The notes: generated by a model from the sequence alone, not told the origin. DNA of 64,000 nucleotides from Leptodactylus fallax (GCA_947044405.1 CAMRHE010000028.1:5303001-5367000), one strand, 5' to 3'; shown: positions 1 to 12,574, counted from the stretch's first letter. A program made the numbers and translations.

Positions 1-554
1 ATTATGACATGGCTTCTTCAATGAGAAATTTGTCTTGTTATAGGGGCATCTTAGATTTATGGGGGTTTAGAAGCCTTGAAATGGTCAGCATTGTTTTTGG
101 AGTCTATTCCTGTACTACTCATTTACATTACGATAATCCCTTTAAGTCAGTTATCTTTCTGGTTCATTCTTAAAGGGGTTATCCGAGGAGCCAAAATCAC
201 TGACAGTGTATTTACTGCAGTAGAAGATAAAACCTACCAGTTTAGATGCTGCTGCCCTATTGCATCGATTAGGAGCTTTCCATAGTGCTGCCTTGAGACC
301 AGAAGTCTTCTAGTTCAGTTACCCTGAGGATGCGCTGCCTCTGAATCACATGATCAACTCCTCTCTACCCAGAGAACAAGCAGAAGGAGTAAAGCAGGGT
401 GATCCAAAGTAATAGCATCTTCAAACTAGAAAACTTCCAGCCCCCAGGCAGGACTATTGAAAGGTCCTTATTGGCAGGATGGGCGAACAGAATCTAAAAT
501 TTATTAGTAAGTTTCATCTTCTGCTTCATTGAATATACTCCCTATATAACCCCT
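1..554. other. Unassigned noncoding DNA
   Basis: I see no coding region or structured element here. Fragments such as TTAAAGGGG near 171 look like decayed ends of TTAA-type MITEs, which are frequent throughout the window. The short open frames have no recognisable domains. Confidence 0.5.
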
Positions 555-862
555 TTAAGGCTGAAGCCCCACGTGGCATAAAAGCTGCAGTTTGGCAGTC
601 CCTGCAAAAATCCCATCCACACATTGCAGAAAAATACCCACAGTGGAAATGTTGCGTTTCCAAAAACCATCTCTTTTTTGGAAATCGCAGCATGTCAATT
701 ATACCAAAGAAAACACCGGTGGTTTCCCTATAGGCATAATTGAAGGAGAAAGTCCACAAAGGAAAACTCTGCAGACTTTCGGGTGGAAAATGCTGCGGGA
801 AAAACCATGATGCATTTCCACCGCGGTGCTTTTTGGCTGCGGCCCGCTACGTGGGGCCTTAA
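555..862. mobile_element. MITE with TTAAGGC termini
   Basis: The segment starts TTAAGGCTGAAGCCCCACG and ends CTACGTGGGGCCTTAA, an imperfect terminal inverted repeat with TTAA at both edges. Inside, related blocks containing GCAGCATGTCAATTATACC recur near 11840, and the same end type recurs at about 27232-27425 and 52940-53143. The element has no transposase and would need one in trans. Superfamily is uncertain; TTAA edges suggest a Kolobok or piggyBac-like target preference. Confidence 0.65.
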
Positions 863-1168
863 CCTGAAGGGGTTGTTGAGATTTAAAAATTCCATGCAAT
901 CAGGAGGGGAGGGCTATCAAATACAAATGCATTTATACTTACCTGCATGCTCCGCTCCATTCCTGCGCTGGGTCAGCCATCACCTCCACTGCTCTGTTTG
1001 TATAGGCAGCGACTGTGGCATTGACGCCATGTTGACAGGACCGCTGCAGCCAAATATCACACTCAGTATTTTTTATTTTGTAGCCCTCCGCTTTTTTTTT
1101 TTTTTTTTTTTATCCCAGGCAACCCCTTTCAACTTTCTCTACCTATTTTATTAATGTCAGCTAAACCT
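863..1168. other. Unassigned spacer with poly(T)
   Basis: No gene recognised. A poly(T) run of about 20 bases lies near 1090-1110. Confidence 0.5.
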
Positions 1169-1745
1169 GTCAATTAGAGATGAGTGAATCGATTCTGCAG
1201 AAGTGGAATCCGATCCGAATTTCAGGAAATTTCAGGATTCTCAACAATTCCGGATTTCCTGATGCTTCGTGGTAACAAATATTTAGTAAGGACCTTTGTG
1301 ACATCAGACGGTCACAAGATATTCTCTAGTGATGTGATTGGGTAGACGTGTCTTTCCTTGTTAGCAGATCCTTCCACATGAATAAAAGTTGTCCGTGATG
1401 AGAGAGAGAGAGAGAGAGAGACATGACCGCAGCATCCAAGGGCTTCCGACATTTTGCTGCCCACCCCGGCTCTCTGTAGCCCGAAAACAGCCGTGATCCT
1501 ATTTTTTTTTTTTTTTTTGACAGGTTAGATAAGCTGCCACCCTCCAAAAGTGTCTGACAACAAGTTGGTACCCTGTCCAATACAAAAACATACACTGTCA
1601 CTGACCAATTGGTAGCCGCTGTGCTTTTGTATGGTGCCGCCAACCATATCCTACCATCATATCTACCATAAGAGTATTTATAAGACATCCATGAGCAAAA
1701 AAAATCTTTGCATGTGGCTTGTTGAAAAACTGGAGGCATAAGAAT
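1169..1745. repeat. hAT-type terminus followed by simple repeats
   Basis: TAGAGATGAGTGAATC at the left edge matches the TAGGGATGAG-type ends of the hAT MITEs at 8758 and 49175, but no matching right end or target duplication is visible, so this copy is probably truncated. An (AG)n run lies at about 1401-1421 and a poly(T) run at about 1501-1518. The long minus-strand open frame across 1326-1739 runs through these simple repeats and has no recognisable domain. Confidence 0.45.
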
Positions 1746-3112
1746 TTACAGTATGGCCCTATAGCAACATATGGACACCATATTATGGATCTATAACATT
1801 GGGATATGTAATACGATCATGTGCACGAGCTCTAACTTCATGTTATTTCCTGAATCAGTGCTTGAAGTATACTCATTCATAAGTATACTACTATACTGTC
1901 AGCATTTTTTTTTTTTTTCATTAAAGGGGTAATCCCTTCAGGATCACCTTTGCCTATATGCCTTATCAGGGTATATGAGGAGGGTCTCCAATATTAACCA
2001 CCATGGAAAGTCACTAACAAGTAGCAGCTATTACTCTGGCAGACCTTGGCAATGTATATATTACATGGATAGGTATGCATCTGAATGGTCACCTTGCAAT
2101 ACCAAACATCGCCTGTAGGCGTCACTGCAGGGGAAACAATCAGGTGACTGCAACTTTTGGAAACAAAAATTTTCTGGGAATTAATTTCTATAATGAATGC
2201 ATTATCATTATTTTGTGTGTACGGGGCTGGTTTTAGTAATATGAGACTCGCTTTACAAGGTATCGTCATGTCAGTCCTCTAGAATTACAATGAATTATGC
2301 AGTGATGTTTCTAATGTGTGATTTATTTGGGTCTAGTGCAATATAATATATATAGTGATGTGATACATGGGAGGTGGAAGTGACTACGCAGCATTTTCAT
2401 GATAAATGTCTTTACTGAATGAGATGAATAAATTGTCATTTACTAAATGAAAAGATGTAAAATGACAAAGGCTTATTTATATTAGGCAGATAAAGACGCG
2501 GCGCTAAAGACATCTAAGAGGTTAATATAATAGGGTGGATCCCCTGGAGGTCTCTCCCCAATGATATTTTTACATGTTAGGTGAATATACATACTTAGCA
2601 GATCAATGGTGAAATACTACTATAGAATTAAAGGGGTTTACTATCTTATAAAATGGGATTGGATACGCCGTCACTTTGAGATCAGGGGGATCTGACCACT
2701 GGGACCGCCACTGATCCTAATAATGTGTTCACTTTTTGTGTGCACTTGAATGGGGCTTCAATGCAGTTCCCTAAACAGCCAGGGTACTAAACCAGTGCTG
2801 TGGCCCCACATTCAGGTTCGACCCTAGAATCCTAAAGCGATGACTTATCATATCACTTTATAAAAGGAAACACAGTTTTAATTAAAGGAATTTTCTATGA
2901 TACCTAAAAAACTTAAAGGGTGTTAGGGTCCGATATTTTTTAATTAATTAATTTTTTTAAAGAGTAATACTCACATTACCCCAGTCCTCCATTTTGGCAG
3001 TGCATCATCGTTCTCAATGATGCCAGCACAGATCATGCTGGAAGTGCACTGGCCACAGTGGTCACGTGCTGGGTATTGGTGACAAAGCAGAAGAGTTTTC
3101 TGGTTTTCATAT
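1746..3112. other. Unassigned DNA with TTAAAGG-type MITE tips
   Basis: TTAAAGGGG motifs near 1921 and 2629 and TTAAAGGG near 2916 look like T2-type MITE ends. The stretch after 2629, with wording such as GATCAGGGGGATCTGACC, resembles the interior of the elements at 29514-29856 and 37936-38237. No coding sequence was recognised. Confidence 0.45.
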
Positions 3113-5673
3113 CTCTGTGATATATAGGATTATATGATAGATAGGAGAAGCTGAGCTCTGTGATATATAGGATTATATGATAGATAGGAGAAGCTGAGCT
3201 CTGTGATATATAGGGTTATATGATAGAGGAGAGAAGCTGAGCTCTGTGATATATAGGATTATATGATAGAGGAGAGAAGCTGAGCTCTGTGATATATAGG
3301 TTATATGATATAGGAGAGAAGCTGAGCTCTGTGATATATAGGGTTATATGATAGAGGAGAGAAGCTGAGCTCTGTGACATATAGGGTTATATGATAGAGG
3401 AGAGAAGCTGAGCTCTGTGATATATAGGGTTATATGATAGAGGAGAGAAGCTGAGCTCTGTGATATATAGGTTATATGATATAGGAGAGAAGCTGAGCTC
3501 TGTGATATATAGGGTTATATGATATAGGAGAGAAGCTGAGCTCTGTGATATATAGGGTTATATGATAGAGGAGAGAAGCTGAGCTCTGTGATATATAGGG
3601 ATATATGATAGAGGAGAGAAGCTGAGCTCTGTGATATATAGGGTTATATGATAGAGGGGAGAAGCTGAGCTCTGTGATATATAGGGTTATATGATAGAGG
3701 GAGAGAAGCTGAGCTCTGTGATATATAGGGTTATATGATAGAGGAGAGAAGCTGAGCTCTGTGATATATAGGGATATATGATAGAGGAGAGAAGCTGAGC
3801 TCTGTGATATATAGGGTTATATGATAGAGGAGAGAAGCTGAGCTGTGTGATATATAGGGTTATATGATAGAGGAGAGAAGCTGAGCTCTGTGATATATAG
3901 GGCTATATGATAGAGGAGAGAAGCTGAGCTCTGGGATATATAGGATTATATGATAGAGGAGAGAAGCTGAGCTCTGTGATATATAGGGTTATATGATAGA
4001 GGAGAGAAGCTGAGCTCTGTGATATATAGGGTAATATGATAGAGGGAGAGAAGCTGAGCTCTGTGATATATAGGGATATATGATAGAGGAGAGAAGCTGA
4101 GCTCTGTGATATATAGGGTAATATGATAGAGGGAGAGAAGCTGAGCTCTGTGATATATAGGATTATATGATAGAGGAGAGAAGCTGAGCTCTGTGATATA
4201 TAGGGTTATATGATAGAGGAGAGAAGCTGAGCTCTGTGATATATAGGGTAATATGATAGAGGGAGAGAAGCTGAGCTCTGTGATATATAGGGATATATGA
4301 TAGAGGAGAGAAGCTGAGCTCTGTGATATATAGGGTTATATGATAGAGGAGAGAAGCTGAGCTCTGTGATATATAGGTTATATGATAGATGGAGAGAAGC
4401 TGAGCTCTGTGATATATAGGGTTATATGATAGAGGAGAGAAGCTGAGCTCTGTGATATATAGGGTTATATGATAGAGGAGAGAAACTGAGCTCTGTGATA
4501 TATAGGGTTATATGATAGATGGAGAGAAGCTAAGCTCTGTGATATATAGGGTTATACAATAGAGGAGAGAAGCTGAGCTCTGTGATATATAGGGTTATAT
4601 GATAGAGGAGAGAAGCTGAGCTATGTGATATATAGGGTTATATGATAGAGGAGAGAAGCTGAGCTCTGTGATATATAGGGTTATATGATATAGGAGAGAA
4701 GCTGAGCTCTGTGATATATAGGGTTATATGATAGAGGAGAGAAGCTGAGCTCTGATATATAGGGTTATATGATAGAGGAGAGAAGCTGAGCTCTGTGATA
4801 TATAGGGATATATGATAGAGGAGAGAAGCTGAGCTCTGTGATATATAGGGTTATATGATAGAGGGGAGAAGCTGAGCTCTGTGATATATAGGGTTATATG
4901 ATAGAGGGAGAGAAGCTGAGCTCTGTGATATATAGGGTTATATGATAGAGGAGAGAAGCTGAGCTCTGTGATATATAGGGATATATGATAGAGGAGAGAA
5001 GCTGAGCTCTGTGATATATAGGGTTATATGATAGAGGAGAGAAGCTGAGCTGTGTGATATATAGGGTTATATGATAGAGGAGAGAAGCTGAGCTCTGTGA
5101 TATATAGGGCTATATGATAGAGGAGAGAAGCTGAGCTCTGGGATATATAGGATTATATGATAGAGGAGAGAAGCTGAGCTCTGTGATATATAGGGTTATA
5201 TGATAGAGGAGAGAAGCTGAGCTCTGTGATATATAGGTTATATGATAGATGGAGAGAAGCTGAGCTCTGTGATATATAGGGTTATATGATAGAGGAGAGA
5301 AGCTGAGCTCTGTGATATATAGGGTTATATGATAGAGGAGAGAAACTGAGCTCTGTGATATATAGGGTTATATGATAGATGGAGAGAGGCTAAGCTCTGT
5401 GATATATAGGGTTATACAATAGAGGAGAGAAGCTGAGCTCTGTGATATATAGGGTTATATGATAGAGGAGAGAAGCTGAGCTATGTGATATATAGGGTTA
5501 TATGATAGAGGAGAGAAGCTGAGCTCTGTGATATATAGGTTATATGATAGAGGAGAGAAGCTGAGCTGTGTGATATATAGGTTATATGATAGAGGAGAGA
5601 AGCTGAGCTCTGTGATATATAGGGTTATATGATAGAGGAGAGAAGCTAAGCTCTGTGATATATAGGGTTATAT
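3113..5673 (+). repeat. 43-bp minisatellite array 1, about 60 copies
   Basis: A tandem array whose unit begins CTCTGTGATATATAGGGTTA and continues with TATGATAGAGGAGAGAAGCTG. The 43-base period is seen directly (for example 3113 to 3156). Units differ by small substitutions and 1-3 base indels (GGGTTAT, GGATTAT, GGGATAT, GGTTAT). The array contains larger duplications described in the findings. The same unit forms an inverted array at 40071-42934. Function unknown; stop codons and indels in the units argue against coding. Confidence 0.95.
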
Positions 5674-6040
5674 TATTTGGAGTAATCCTGGCAGGACTCT
5701 TTGAGGAGTCAATGAGAGTCCTGACTATTCCGCCCACACACAGTGATTGACAGCTCTCCCTATATCATTGTATGTATAGAGAAGTCTGTCAATCTTTCTG
5801 TGTTGTCTGCTATATGTTGTTCTATTAATGAAGATAACAGCCTATGTTAATCTATTAAAACTAGTGGCAGGATCTCGCTTTTAACAGATTACCGAGCCCT
5901 ACTCCAAACAAATGTTTTGATGTAAATGAAGATGAAACATATGTGACTTTTTGAGTTCCAGCTCCATGAATTTTTCTTTTTTTCTACACAATAACAAATA
6001 TGTTTACTTTTGTATTGATGATACCGAGATTATAGTCATA
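5674..6040. other. Unassigned spacer
   Basis: Sequence after the minisatellite has no recognisable gene. Wording such as GAGTCCTGACTATTCCGCCC suggests an old interspersed repeat, but no ends could be placed. Confidence 0.4.
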
Positions 6041-6496
6041 TTAAATAGAACTTGTCACCGCCTCCACCAATTCATGTTCTTATCATCTGTTAATAGTCTC
6101 CTCTCCACTGATTCTGGCGCAGTTGGAATTTTCTCTCTAGTCCCCACCATTCACGAGCATCAAGCACAGTTAACGTTGGTGCCTGATGTGCTATTTAAGC
6201 TCTGTATTGTCAGGTGGGCGGTGTCACGCAGGGGGTGTGACTCAGAGCTCCAATCAGAGGCAGCCAGTGTCAGTGCTCAGGATCACACCTCTTGTCTACT
6301 CCTGCCTGACACCGCCCTCCTGACAGTACAGAGCCTAAATAGCACATCAGGCACCAAAAGTAACAGCACTGATTGCTCGGGAACGGTGGGGGCTAGAGAA
6401 AAAAATCCAACTGTCTGTACCAGAATCAGTGAAGCAGCAGCTATTAACAGATACAAAGAGTTGGACTTGTTGGAGTTGGCGAAAGGTCCGTTTTAA
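6041..6496. mobile_element. Palindromic TTAA MITE, copy 1
   Basis: TTAA occurs at both edges and the two halves are long imperfect reverse complements. The left arm has GCACAGTTAACGTTGGTGCC then TGTATTGTCAGGTGGGCGG; the right arm has CCGCCCTCCTGACAGTACAG then GCACCAAAAGTAACAGC, and GGTGGGGGCTAGAGAAAAAA pairs with the TTTTCTCTCTAGTCCCCACC-like left block. It could fold into a hairpin of roughly 200-bp arms. A shorter relative lies at 25015-25289. The 181-codon open frame crossing it is a by-product of the palindrome. Confidence 0.75.
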
Positions 6497-7170
6497 CCCC
6501 TTACCGACATCTGCCATACTATTATGGCGGATGTTGGGTCTTTAAAGATGGCGGCCGTTGTATTGTACAGTGGAGATCTGGAGCTAATGCATTGCACAGT
6601 TCTGTGTCCCCCCTGGGGCTGGTCCCAGCGGCCCTGTACTTTTATCGTTGCAGGACGGTTCCCACAAAGCGAAATTGCTGGAGCCGTCCTATTACTATGA
6701 AAGCCAGGAGCCTTAGGGCAACCGGTCCTGTCATAGTAATATAGCTATTGAGGCTAGTCTATGACCAGCCTCAATAACTATATAGCAAAAATCCCATACA
6801 CTGCAGTCTATGGGACATGCAATCAAAACATTGCAGGTTCAAGCCCCCTAGGGGGGGCGATAATAAAAAAGTTTTTTGAAAATATAAAAAAACAATAAAA
6901 AACAAAAAATTCAAATTACTCCTTTTCATTAAATTTGAAATAAAGATAAATAATCAAAAACAAACATATTATATATCCCTATGTCCAAAAAGGGCTGGTC
7001 TACAAACATGAAAATATCATTCCAATATGGCGAACGCCAGAGCGGGAAAAAAAAAATGAAAAGAGTCACTCCACCTCACTCTGAATTTTTTTCCAGTGCC
7101 CCTTAGTAAAAAAAAAAAGTTTTCTACGATTCCCCTTTCCCAAAAAATGTACCTGGTAGATACTGATGGG
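6493..7170. mobile_element. TTAACCCC-ended repeat, partial (piggyBac-like end)
   Basis: Begins TTAACCCCTTACCGACATCT with a GCCATACTATTATGGCGGA palindrome just inside. A close relative of this end closes the element at 55251-56315. The interior is AT-rich with poly(A) stretches and ends without a clear matching right terminus. Frog piggyBac elements have TTAACCC ends and TTAA targets, so a piggyBac-derived MITE is the best guess. It abuts the previous MITE, sharing its TTAA. Confidence 0.5.
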
Positions 7171-7225
7171 ACTTGCCTTCTTTGTGTCTAATGTATTCAT
7201 TTATGTTATGTTCAATTTGCTTATG

Positions 7226-7276
<51 letters not shown>

Positions 7277-7280
7277 TTTT
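7226..7280. repeat. (AT)n microsatellite and poly(T)
   Basis: A perfect AT dinucleotide run of about 40 bases is followed directly by about 13 T residues. Confidence 0.9.
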
Positions 7281-8749
7281 AAATACTATATCCTGCAAAA
7301 TTTACTCTGACCACTAAGCCTAATAATAGACCAACACTTGCAAATTTCCATAGAGGTTTTCTTTACAGCAGTCGCCTCATTTCCATCAAAGGCAGGATTA
7401 CAACACAACACCTCTATAGATAACATCACTGAGCCATCATTACATTCACTGGAAGCAATAGATGATGTCACAGCTTAGCTCCTCCCTCTCCCTGCATAAA
7501 ACATGACTTATCTCAAAATAAATAATAGTTTAGTCGTAAAATAGACAAAGAAAACACATTTTTAATTGGGATCATTGCCAATATTAAAAAATGTATTTAT
7601 TAATATCAGAAATGAAGTGAAATACTTCCCTTTCTCTATGTTTTTTTTTAAATTTCCTGATTGTAGATTTTTTTAATTCTATTTTCTGTACATGATTATG
7701 AGGGCGGCCATCTTGCCTGGGCCTCTCCTCTGCTAACAACATTTAGTGTTATGCTTTACATCATAGCCGTGGCCATAGGCAGCAATAGTCTGGAGCCGAC
7801 TCACAGACTATTTTTTAGGAACGTCCCTACATGGATCTCTTATTCTTGTTTTGCTCACTGTAGACCATTGTAGGCTATAGGCGTCAAGGACATACACTGT
7901 GTATAATGGCCGCCTTCTCTTGTGGCTTTATTGGAGATAGTACAGTTGGCTGTTTTGCGTAGATGCGGACACCCTTAGCTATATGTTGTTCCTGGCGCTG
8001 CCATGATTGACAGATTACTGATATGCTTAAATAAGCAGAATACAGAGCTCAAAGGATCGGCCCTCGGCTTTGTCACTGGATTTTGTTATAGGCCGTGGTC
8101 AGACTGAGATGAGACTGAAGCGAGGAGCCATCTCTGATGGATGGTTCTGCATCTGATGCTGCTGGGGTAGCAGAATTAGGTTATGTGACCATCTACCTGT
8201 TATATATATCAGACTAGATGTATCTACAGGTATACAGACAAGGTCTTCACTTACAGAAATCCGTGGCTACATATTTTTTATTCTGAACCAATATCATTAT
8301 TTTTATGTGCATTTTTGTATTTATTTGTCTCAATATAAAGTGAACTGATACAATAATGATCTGAGCTTCTTAAAGGGAATGTATCACCTAAAATTTTTCT
8401 TGCCACCACCTACTGAAACATGTTATTTTATCAATTCTTATATATTTTTGTACTATTTTATCTATAAATTTCAAATTCTACTTCTTTGAGATTTGATCAG
8501 AGATTTTCTTTGCAAGAGACAAAAACTGCCTCACTGTGGCAGATTTATTAAGGCTGGTCGTAATCCATTTGCGAAGATGCACCATAATTATTTAAAGGTT
8601 TCATCTTCTTAATAATTTTGGTGCACGACGGGAGGTCTCGTGCACCAAAAATGAAATCTACAACAGTCAGTTTTCTGGCTTCAGTAATAGTAAATCTGAT
8701 GGACGGAGATGTCCCCGCCAAATCCCCACCATTCTGCCCACTTTGAAGA
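7281..8749. other. Unassigned DNA with old interspersed repeats
   Basis: No gene. Wording near 7690 (GGGCGGCCATCTTGCCTG) recurs near 12838 (GTCGGCCATCTTTCCTGAG), and TTAAAGGGAATGTATCACC near 8371 matches CATAAAGGGAATGTGTCAAC near 12745. This indicates an older MITE family of several hundred bases whose limits I could not fix. Confidence 0.45.
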
Positions 8750-8757
8750 GGGGTGAG

Positions 8758-9198
8758 TAGAGACTGGTGAATTTCACGAGATTTGTTTCAACAAATAGTC
8801 ATGAGGTTTGGACTTCTGGTTTGTTTTAGGTCAAACTTGTCCGGCATAAACCAGAAGTGCTATCATTATACTCTCTTCAGACCCCAGAGTATGATAAGTG
8901 GAGGACCAGAGGAGGTGCGGAAACATAATAAACACTTATACTCACCTTACCTCACCTCTCCTGGGCATCCTCCCATCATGATGGTTGCGTTCTCTTCCGG
9001 CCTTTTCCAGCTTCCTGACTGATGTCACATGCCTGTAATTGGGCCTTAGCAGTCACATGGTGTGAGCTAAGCCCAGGGTGCATGATGTCAGCCAGTAGGC
9101 CAGAATACAGAGACAGAGGAACCGCCAAATAATATTTTTTTTTATATTCTTGTGATGGGTCAAGTACGGATTGATCCAAAATGATTCACTCATCTCTA
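8758..9198. mobile_element. hAT-type MITE with near-perfect 8-bp target duplication
   Basis: Left end TAGAGACTGGTGAATTTC; right end, read in reverse, TAGAGATGAGTGAATC. The flanks are GGGGTGAG (8750-8757) and GTGGTGAG (9199-9206), matching at 7 of 8 bases, as expected for hAT insertion. The interior has a block (TCAGACCCCAGAGTATGATA then ACTCACCTTACCTCACCTCT) shared with copies near 38870, 50400 and 62420. No transposase is encoded. Confidence 0.7.
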
Positions 9199-9206
9199 GT
9201 GGTGAG

Positions 9207-10839
9207 TGGGGCACAAAATGCGTAAAGTCAACATTTTTCTTGAAAAAACTCAGGCACGTGTAACAAAAATTGCAACTTTTCTTAGCTAACCAGTCATTTA
9301 CCCTGCAGCGGCCACTACAGGGAGATTGTGGTATTACATGCAGTCCTTCAAATTAATTGACCTCCATGTAGTATATGCTCAACTGAAGTCTGCCAGAAGA
9401 TAGCAGATCTACTTGATCTACTTCTTGTTCTTGATCTCGTAGGGGTCGTCCAAGCAGAGGAAGCCCCTCTATGAAATTCATATGGCTGTATTAAGGATAT
9501 GCACAGGGTTTGTCTCCCTGAGATGATTTTTGCTGCTTGTCACAATGATAAAGCTATTTTATCACATAGCTGACGAGGTTTGGGTCTTGGGTGATCTTCA
9601 GAATTTGGGGCTTTTATTGTTTCTGGAATCCTTAGCATTCTGAACTCACTGCCCCATCCCCAGTGATATATTCTGCCATGTCAGGTATGTCATGGCAGGT
9701 GATATTTATTGGTTGAGTTTCACCATGACAGTGAGCACATAGGAAATGTATTTATTGCATGCACCATCTTTCTGTGTTTGACATTTTTAGTGCATCGCCC
9801 AAGGTATTCCTGGAAATATAGCTTTTGATGGGAGCTTAAATGGAAGGCAACACATATATTCCATTACAGATATAGCTAGAACCCAATCTATGGCCCCACA
9901 GAGGTGAATAAATCAAGTCCATGTTACATTAAGCTTCCCTGGAATATTCTCATAAAATGTTCTCCGACTGAACAGAGCCAGGTGTGCGTGTTATTCACAT
10001 ATGATAATGCGGGATTGTGTGAACATGAGAGTTGGATTTCAGTAAACAGCGACTATATGGAAGAACATGACATTTTCAAGGTCGGAAATGACACTATTTG
10101 TGACCTTGTGACTATCTGCGTGGAGATTGTATGTTGTCCTACTTTATATTTGAGGGTCCTTTCCATATACTATTGATAATGTCCAATTATGTAGAAATCC
10201 AAGAGTTCATCAGATCACCCCTCTAGGAAATAAACCCAGGCCCTTCCAATAGGGCTGAATAACCATTGGGTTTATCTATTAAAGACTCTGGAATTGTATT
10301 AGCTTGTACTGAGATATTTCCAAAAAATAGAGGTCATTTTGTTCTGACCACAACATCTCGACTGCTGCATTTCTACAGAACCAAATATAGATCCCCATAG
10401 TAGTCACTGTGAGTAGATCCTGGGGCTCACTGTTGTTCTCTGCATTTACCGTCTCATACAGTTTCTTTTGCACAGGACAGGGAGACGCTGCACGTAGTAT
10501 AGTTTGGTGCAGATTCTCCTATATAGGGGTAAAGCAAAGGAAATATCATCCTTTTGTTTTACCTCTAATCTGTTGGGACTCTGATCCAGGACCTACTCTA
10601 TGAAAGGGGAATGTAGTAACACTAACACTGAGCCACAGGCTCACCTGTTATCTATGAGAGGATTTCTCAGTCAGTAGGTGAAAAGTAAAGGTTAATTATT
10701 TTTCTATACAGTCAATGTTAATAAAAAGTAACAGTACAAAAACAATTACAATAAACTCCCAACACAAGGAATAACATTTACATATTTGGCTTCCCTGTAA
10801 CCACAATCTATACAAACCAGTCTACACTTTCACATTAGT
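9207..10839. other. Unassigned DNA
   Basis: About 1.6 kb without recognisable genes or clear repeats. Several 60-90 codon open frames have no domain, signal peptide or conserved motif that I recognise, and no splice-supported exon could be defended. Confidence 0.45.
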
Positions 10840-11587
10840 TATGGTGAGTAAAGTAAAGTAAAGTAACTTGACCAACCCGAACCCCATTGAAATCAATGGG
10901 GACCCGAACTTTGTGACCCAAAAATGGCTGTAAAACTTTTTTTTACTTTTTAGTGATGTCCCACAATGGGACCTGAACCAGTGATACACTGATCGCTGGT
11001 TCAGCACTATAGACTGCAATACACGTGTGACTTCCTCTCTTCTTGGCAGGATCAACCAGGTACTGGAGGCTCCTAGCAGCCTGGGGTCACTGGCCAGACC
11101 CCAGACTGCAGAAGATACGTATGGGCACCCCCGATCTCGCCGTGGGGGGGGTGCTGAGGGGGACATTTGGCACGACGGAACTCCTTGGATGCCACAGTCA
11201 AACGCGGTTGAAAGGGTTAATAAACCCTGATCGGAGCTGAGTTTCGGGGGTTAAGGAGCAGGGTGTTATCTGTCAGTTACAGCTAACACCCGCTCCCGAT
11301 GCCGCCCACGGCATTCAGTTTCAATGACAAACACCTAAGATGCCGCGGTCGCTATTGACTGTGGCATCTTAAGGGTTATACAGCAGGGATCGGTGTTATC
11401 ACCATCCCCGCTGGCTGTTACATACAGCTGGGCTCCCACGGTGATTGCACGGGCTCTGTTTCTAAGCCCACTTGATCACCATCACGTACGTGGTAACTAC
11501 CCACATTCTCCCACGTACATGTACTTGACAATGCGTGAAGGGGTTGAAGCTGGTTGATTGGCTGCTCAGCAGTCAATCAACCAGCTT
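10840..11587. repeat. Interspersed repeat, GC-richer, unclassified
   Basis: Contains (AAAGT)n near 10852-10866, the phrase CCCCATTGAAATCAATGGGG, several inverted motifs (GCTGGTTGATTGGC / GTCAATCAACCAGC) and CACGTACATGTACTTGACAA before GGGGTT. The last phrase is typical of frog TTAACCCC-ended elements, so this may be a composite of such repeats. Boundaries are uncertain. Overlapping open frames on both strands have no recognisable product. Confidence 0.45.
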
Positions 11588-11702
11588 TAGGGATGAGCCG
11601 AACCCGGACCTGAACTTCAGCGCTGACGTTTGGGTTCGGGTACCCGAATGTGTGAAATTCGGCTCAGACCTGAACTGTGCAGTTCGGGTTCGCTCAACAC
11701 TA
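11588..11702. mobile_element. Short hAT-like MITE
   Basis: Ends TAGGGATGAGCCGAACC and, reversed, TAGTGTTGAGCGAACC, the Ac-type hAT terminal pattern. The flanking octamers ACCAGCTT and CCCATGAT do not match, so either the true left end lies elsewhere or the insertion has been rearranged. Confidence 0.5.
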
Positions 11703-11754
11703 CCCATGATGAAAGTAGCTTGTATGTAGCTTATTTACAGTCACTACAGTCTAA

Positions 11755-12027
11755 CGAATGCCATCCACACATTGCAGAAAAATATTCGCAGCGGACACGC
11801 TGTGATTTCCAAAATCGTTGCGGTTTTGGAAATCGCAGCATGTCAATTATACCTACGCAAACGCCGGCTGCTTCCCCATAGGTATAATTGAAGCAGAAAG
11901 TCAAAAGAGGGAAACTCTGTGGACTTTCTGTGAAAAGTGCTGCGGGAAAAAACGCGGTGCGTTACTGTCGCTGTTTTTCTTGCAGCGCTTTTGTGCTGCG
12001 GCCCACTACATGGAGCTTTAGCCTTAA
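11755..12027. mobile_element. Partial copy of the 555-862 MITE
   Basis: Shares with 555-862 long blocks: CCACACATTGCAGAAAAATA, GGAAATCGCAGCATGTCAAT, CATAGGTATAATTGAAGC-type text, and the right end GGAGCTTTAGCCTTAA (TTAA at 12024-12027). The left terminus is missing. Overlapping frames on both strands here are by-products of the repeat. Confidence 0.7.
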
Positions 12028-12530
12028 TGAGATGCTGTTTTATGGAGAGATTTCTGTAGGGGAATATTTGGTGCCACACAAAATGTTTTCATATGCGACG
12101 TTATGACTCAGTGTTGCGTCATCTAGGGTCTGTTAATACCGGTACTATTACCTGTATAAACATGTCTCATCTTTGCTTAAGAACAGATTTTCTAGGTAAT
12201 TCTGCGATTTTCTGTTTTATTATTATATATTCTGTCTCTATTTTCCATCCCAGAAGTAATTTCTGCAGCCGTCCTTTCCCTCCCGTCCTCCTAATGATTA
12301 TTGATTTTCTGTTCGGAGCGGAGCAGATTAGCATTAAAAAGCACTAATATTCAATTTATAATTGGTTAGAAATGTTAAGGCAGATGTATCCGGGATCACG
12401 AAGGAATTCTATTTAACTATTCAGAAATGCGATACTTGTGAGATTCATTTTTCCTAATATTAGAGCTTGGTTTCAGTATATGACAGACTGGAGACACTGA
12501 CGCTGCCGTAGTCATCTATAATAATGCAGA
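12028..12530. other. AT-rich, apparently unique DNA; possible conserved noncoding element
   Basis: No repeat signature seen. About 12285-12375 holds clustered homeodomain-like cores (CTAATGATTATTGATT, TTAGCATTAAAAAGCACTAA, TTTATAATTGG). This composition is typical of vertebrate enhancers but proves nothing without a comparison between species. Confidence 0.25.
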
Positions 12531-12538
12531 TATGTGTG

Positions 12539-12574
<36 letters not shown>

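Noticed and set aside
783..1154. 123-codon plus-strand frame ending in a Phe run
   Set aside because: The frame starts in a MITE and its Phe run is the poly(T) tract; no homologous domain.
1326..1739. 137-codon minus-strand frame as a gene
   Set aside because: Crosses (AG)n and poly(T) simple repeats, which give its Ser-Leu and Lys runs.
3113..5673. CRISPR-like array
   Set aside because: Units are head-to-tail with no spacers between them and the DNA is vertebrate; it is a minisatellite.
5951..6496. 181-codon plus-strand open frame as a host gene
   Set aside because: It runs through the palindromic MITE at 6041-6496, has no recognisable domain, and is explained by the repeat.
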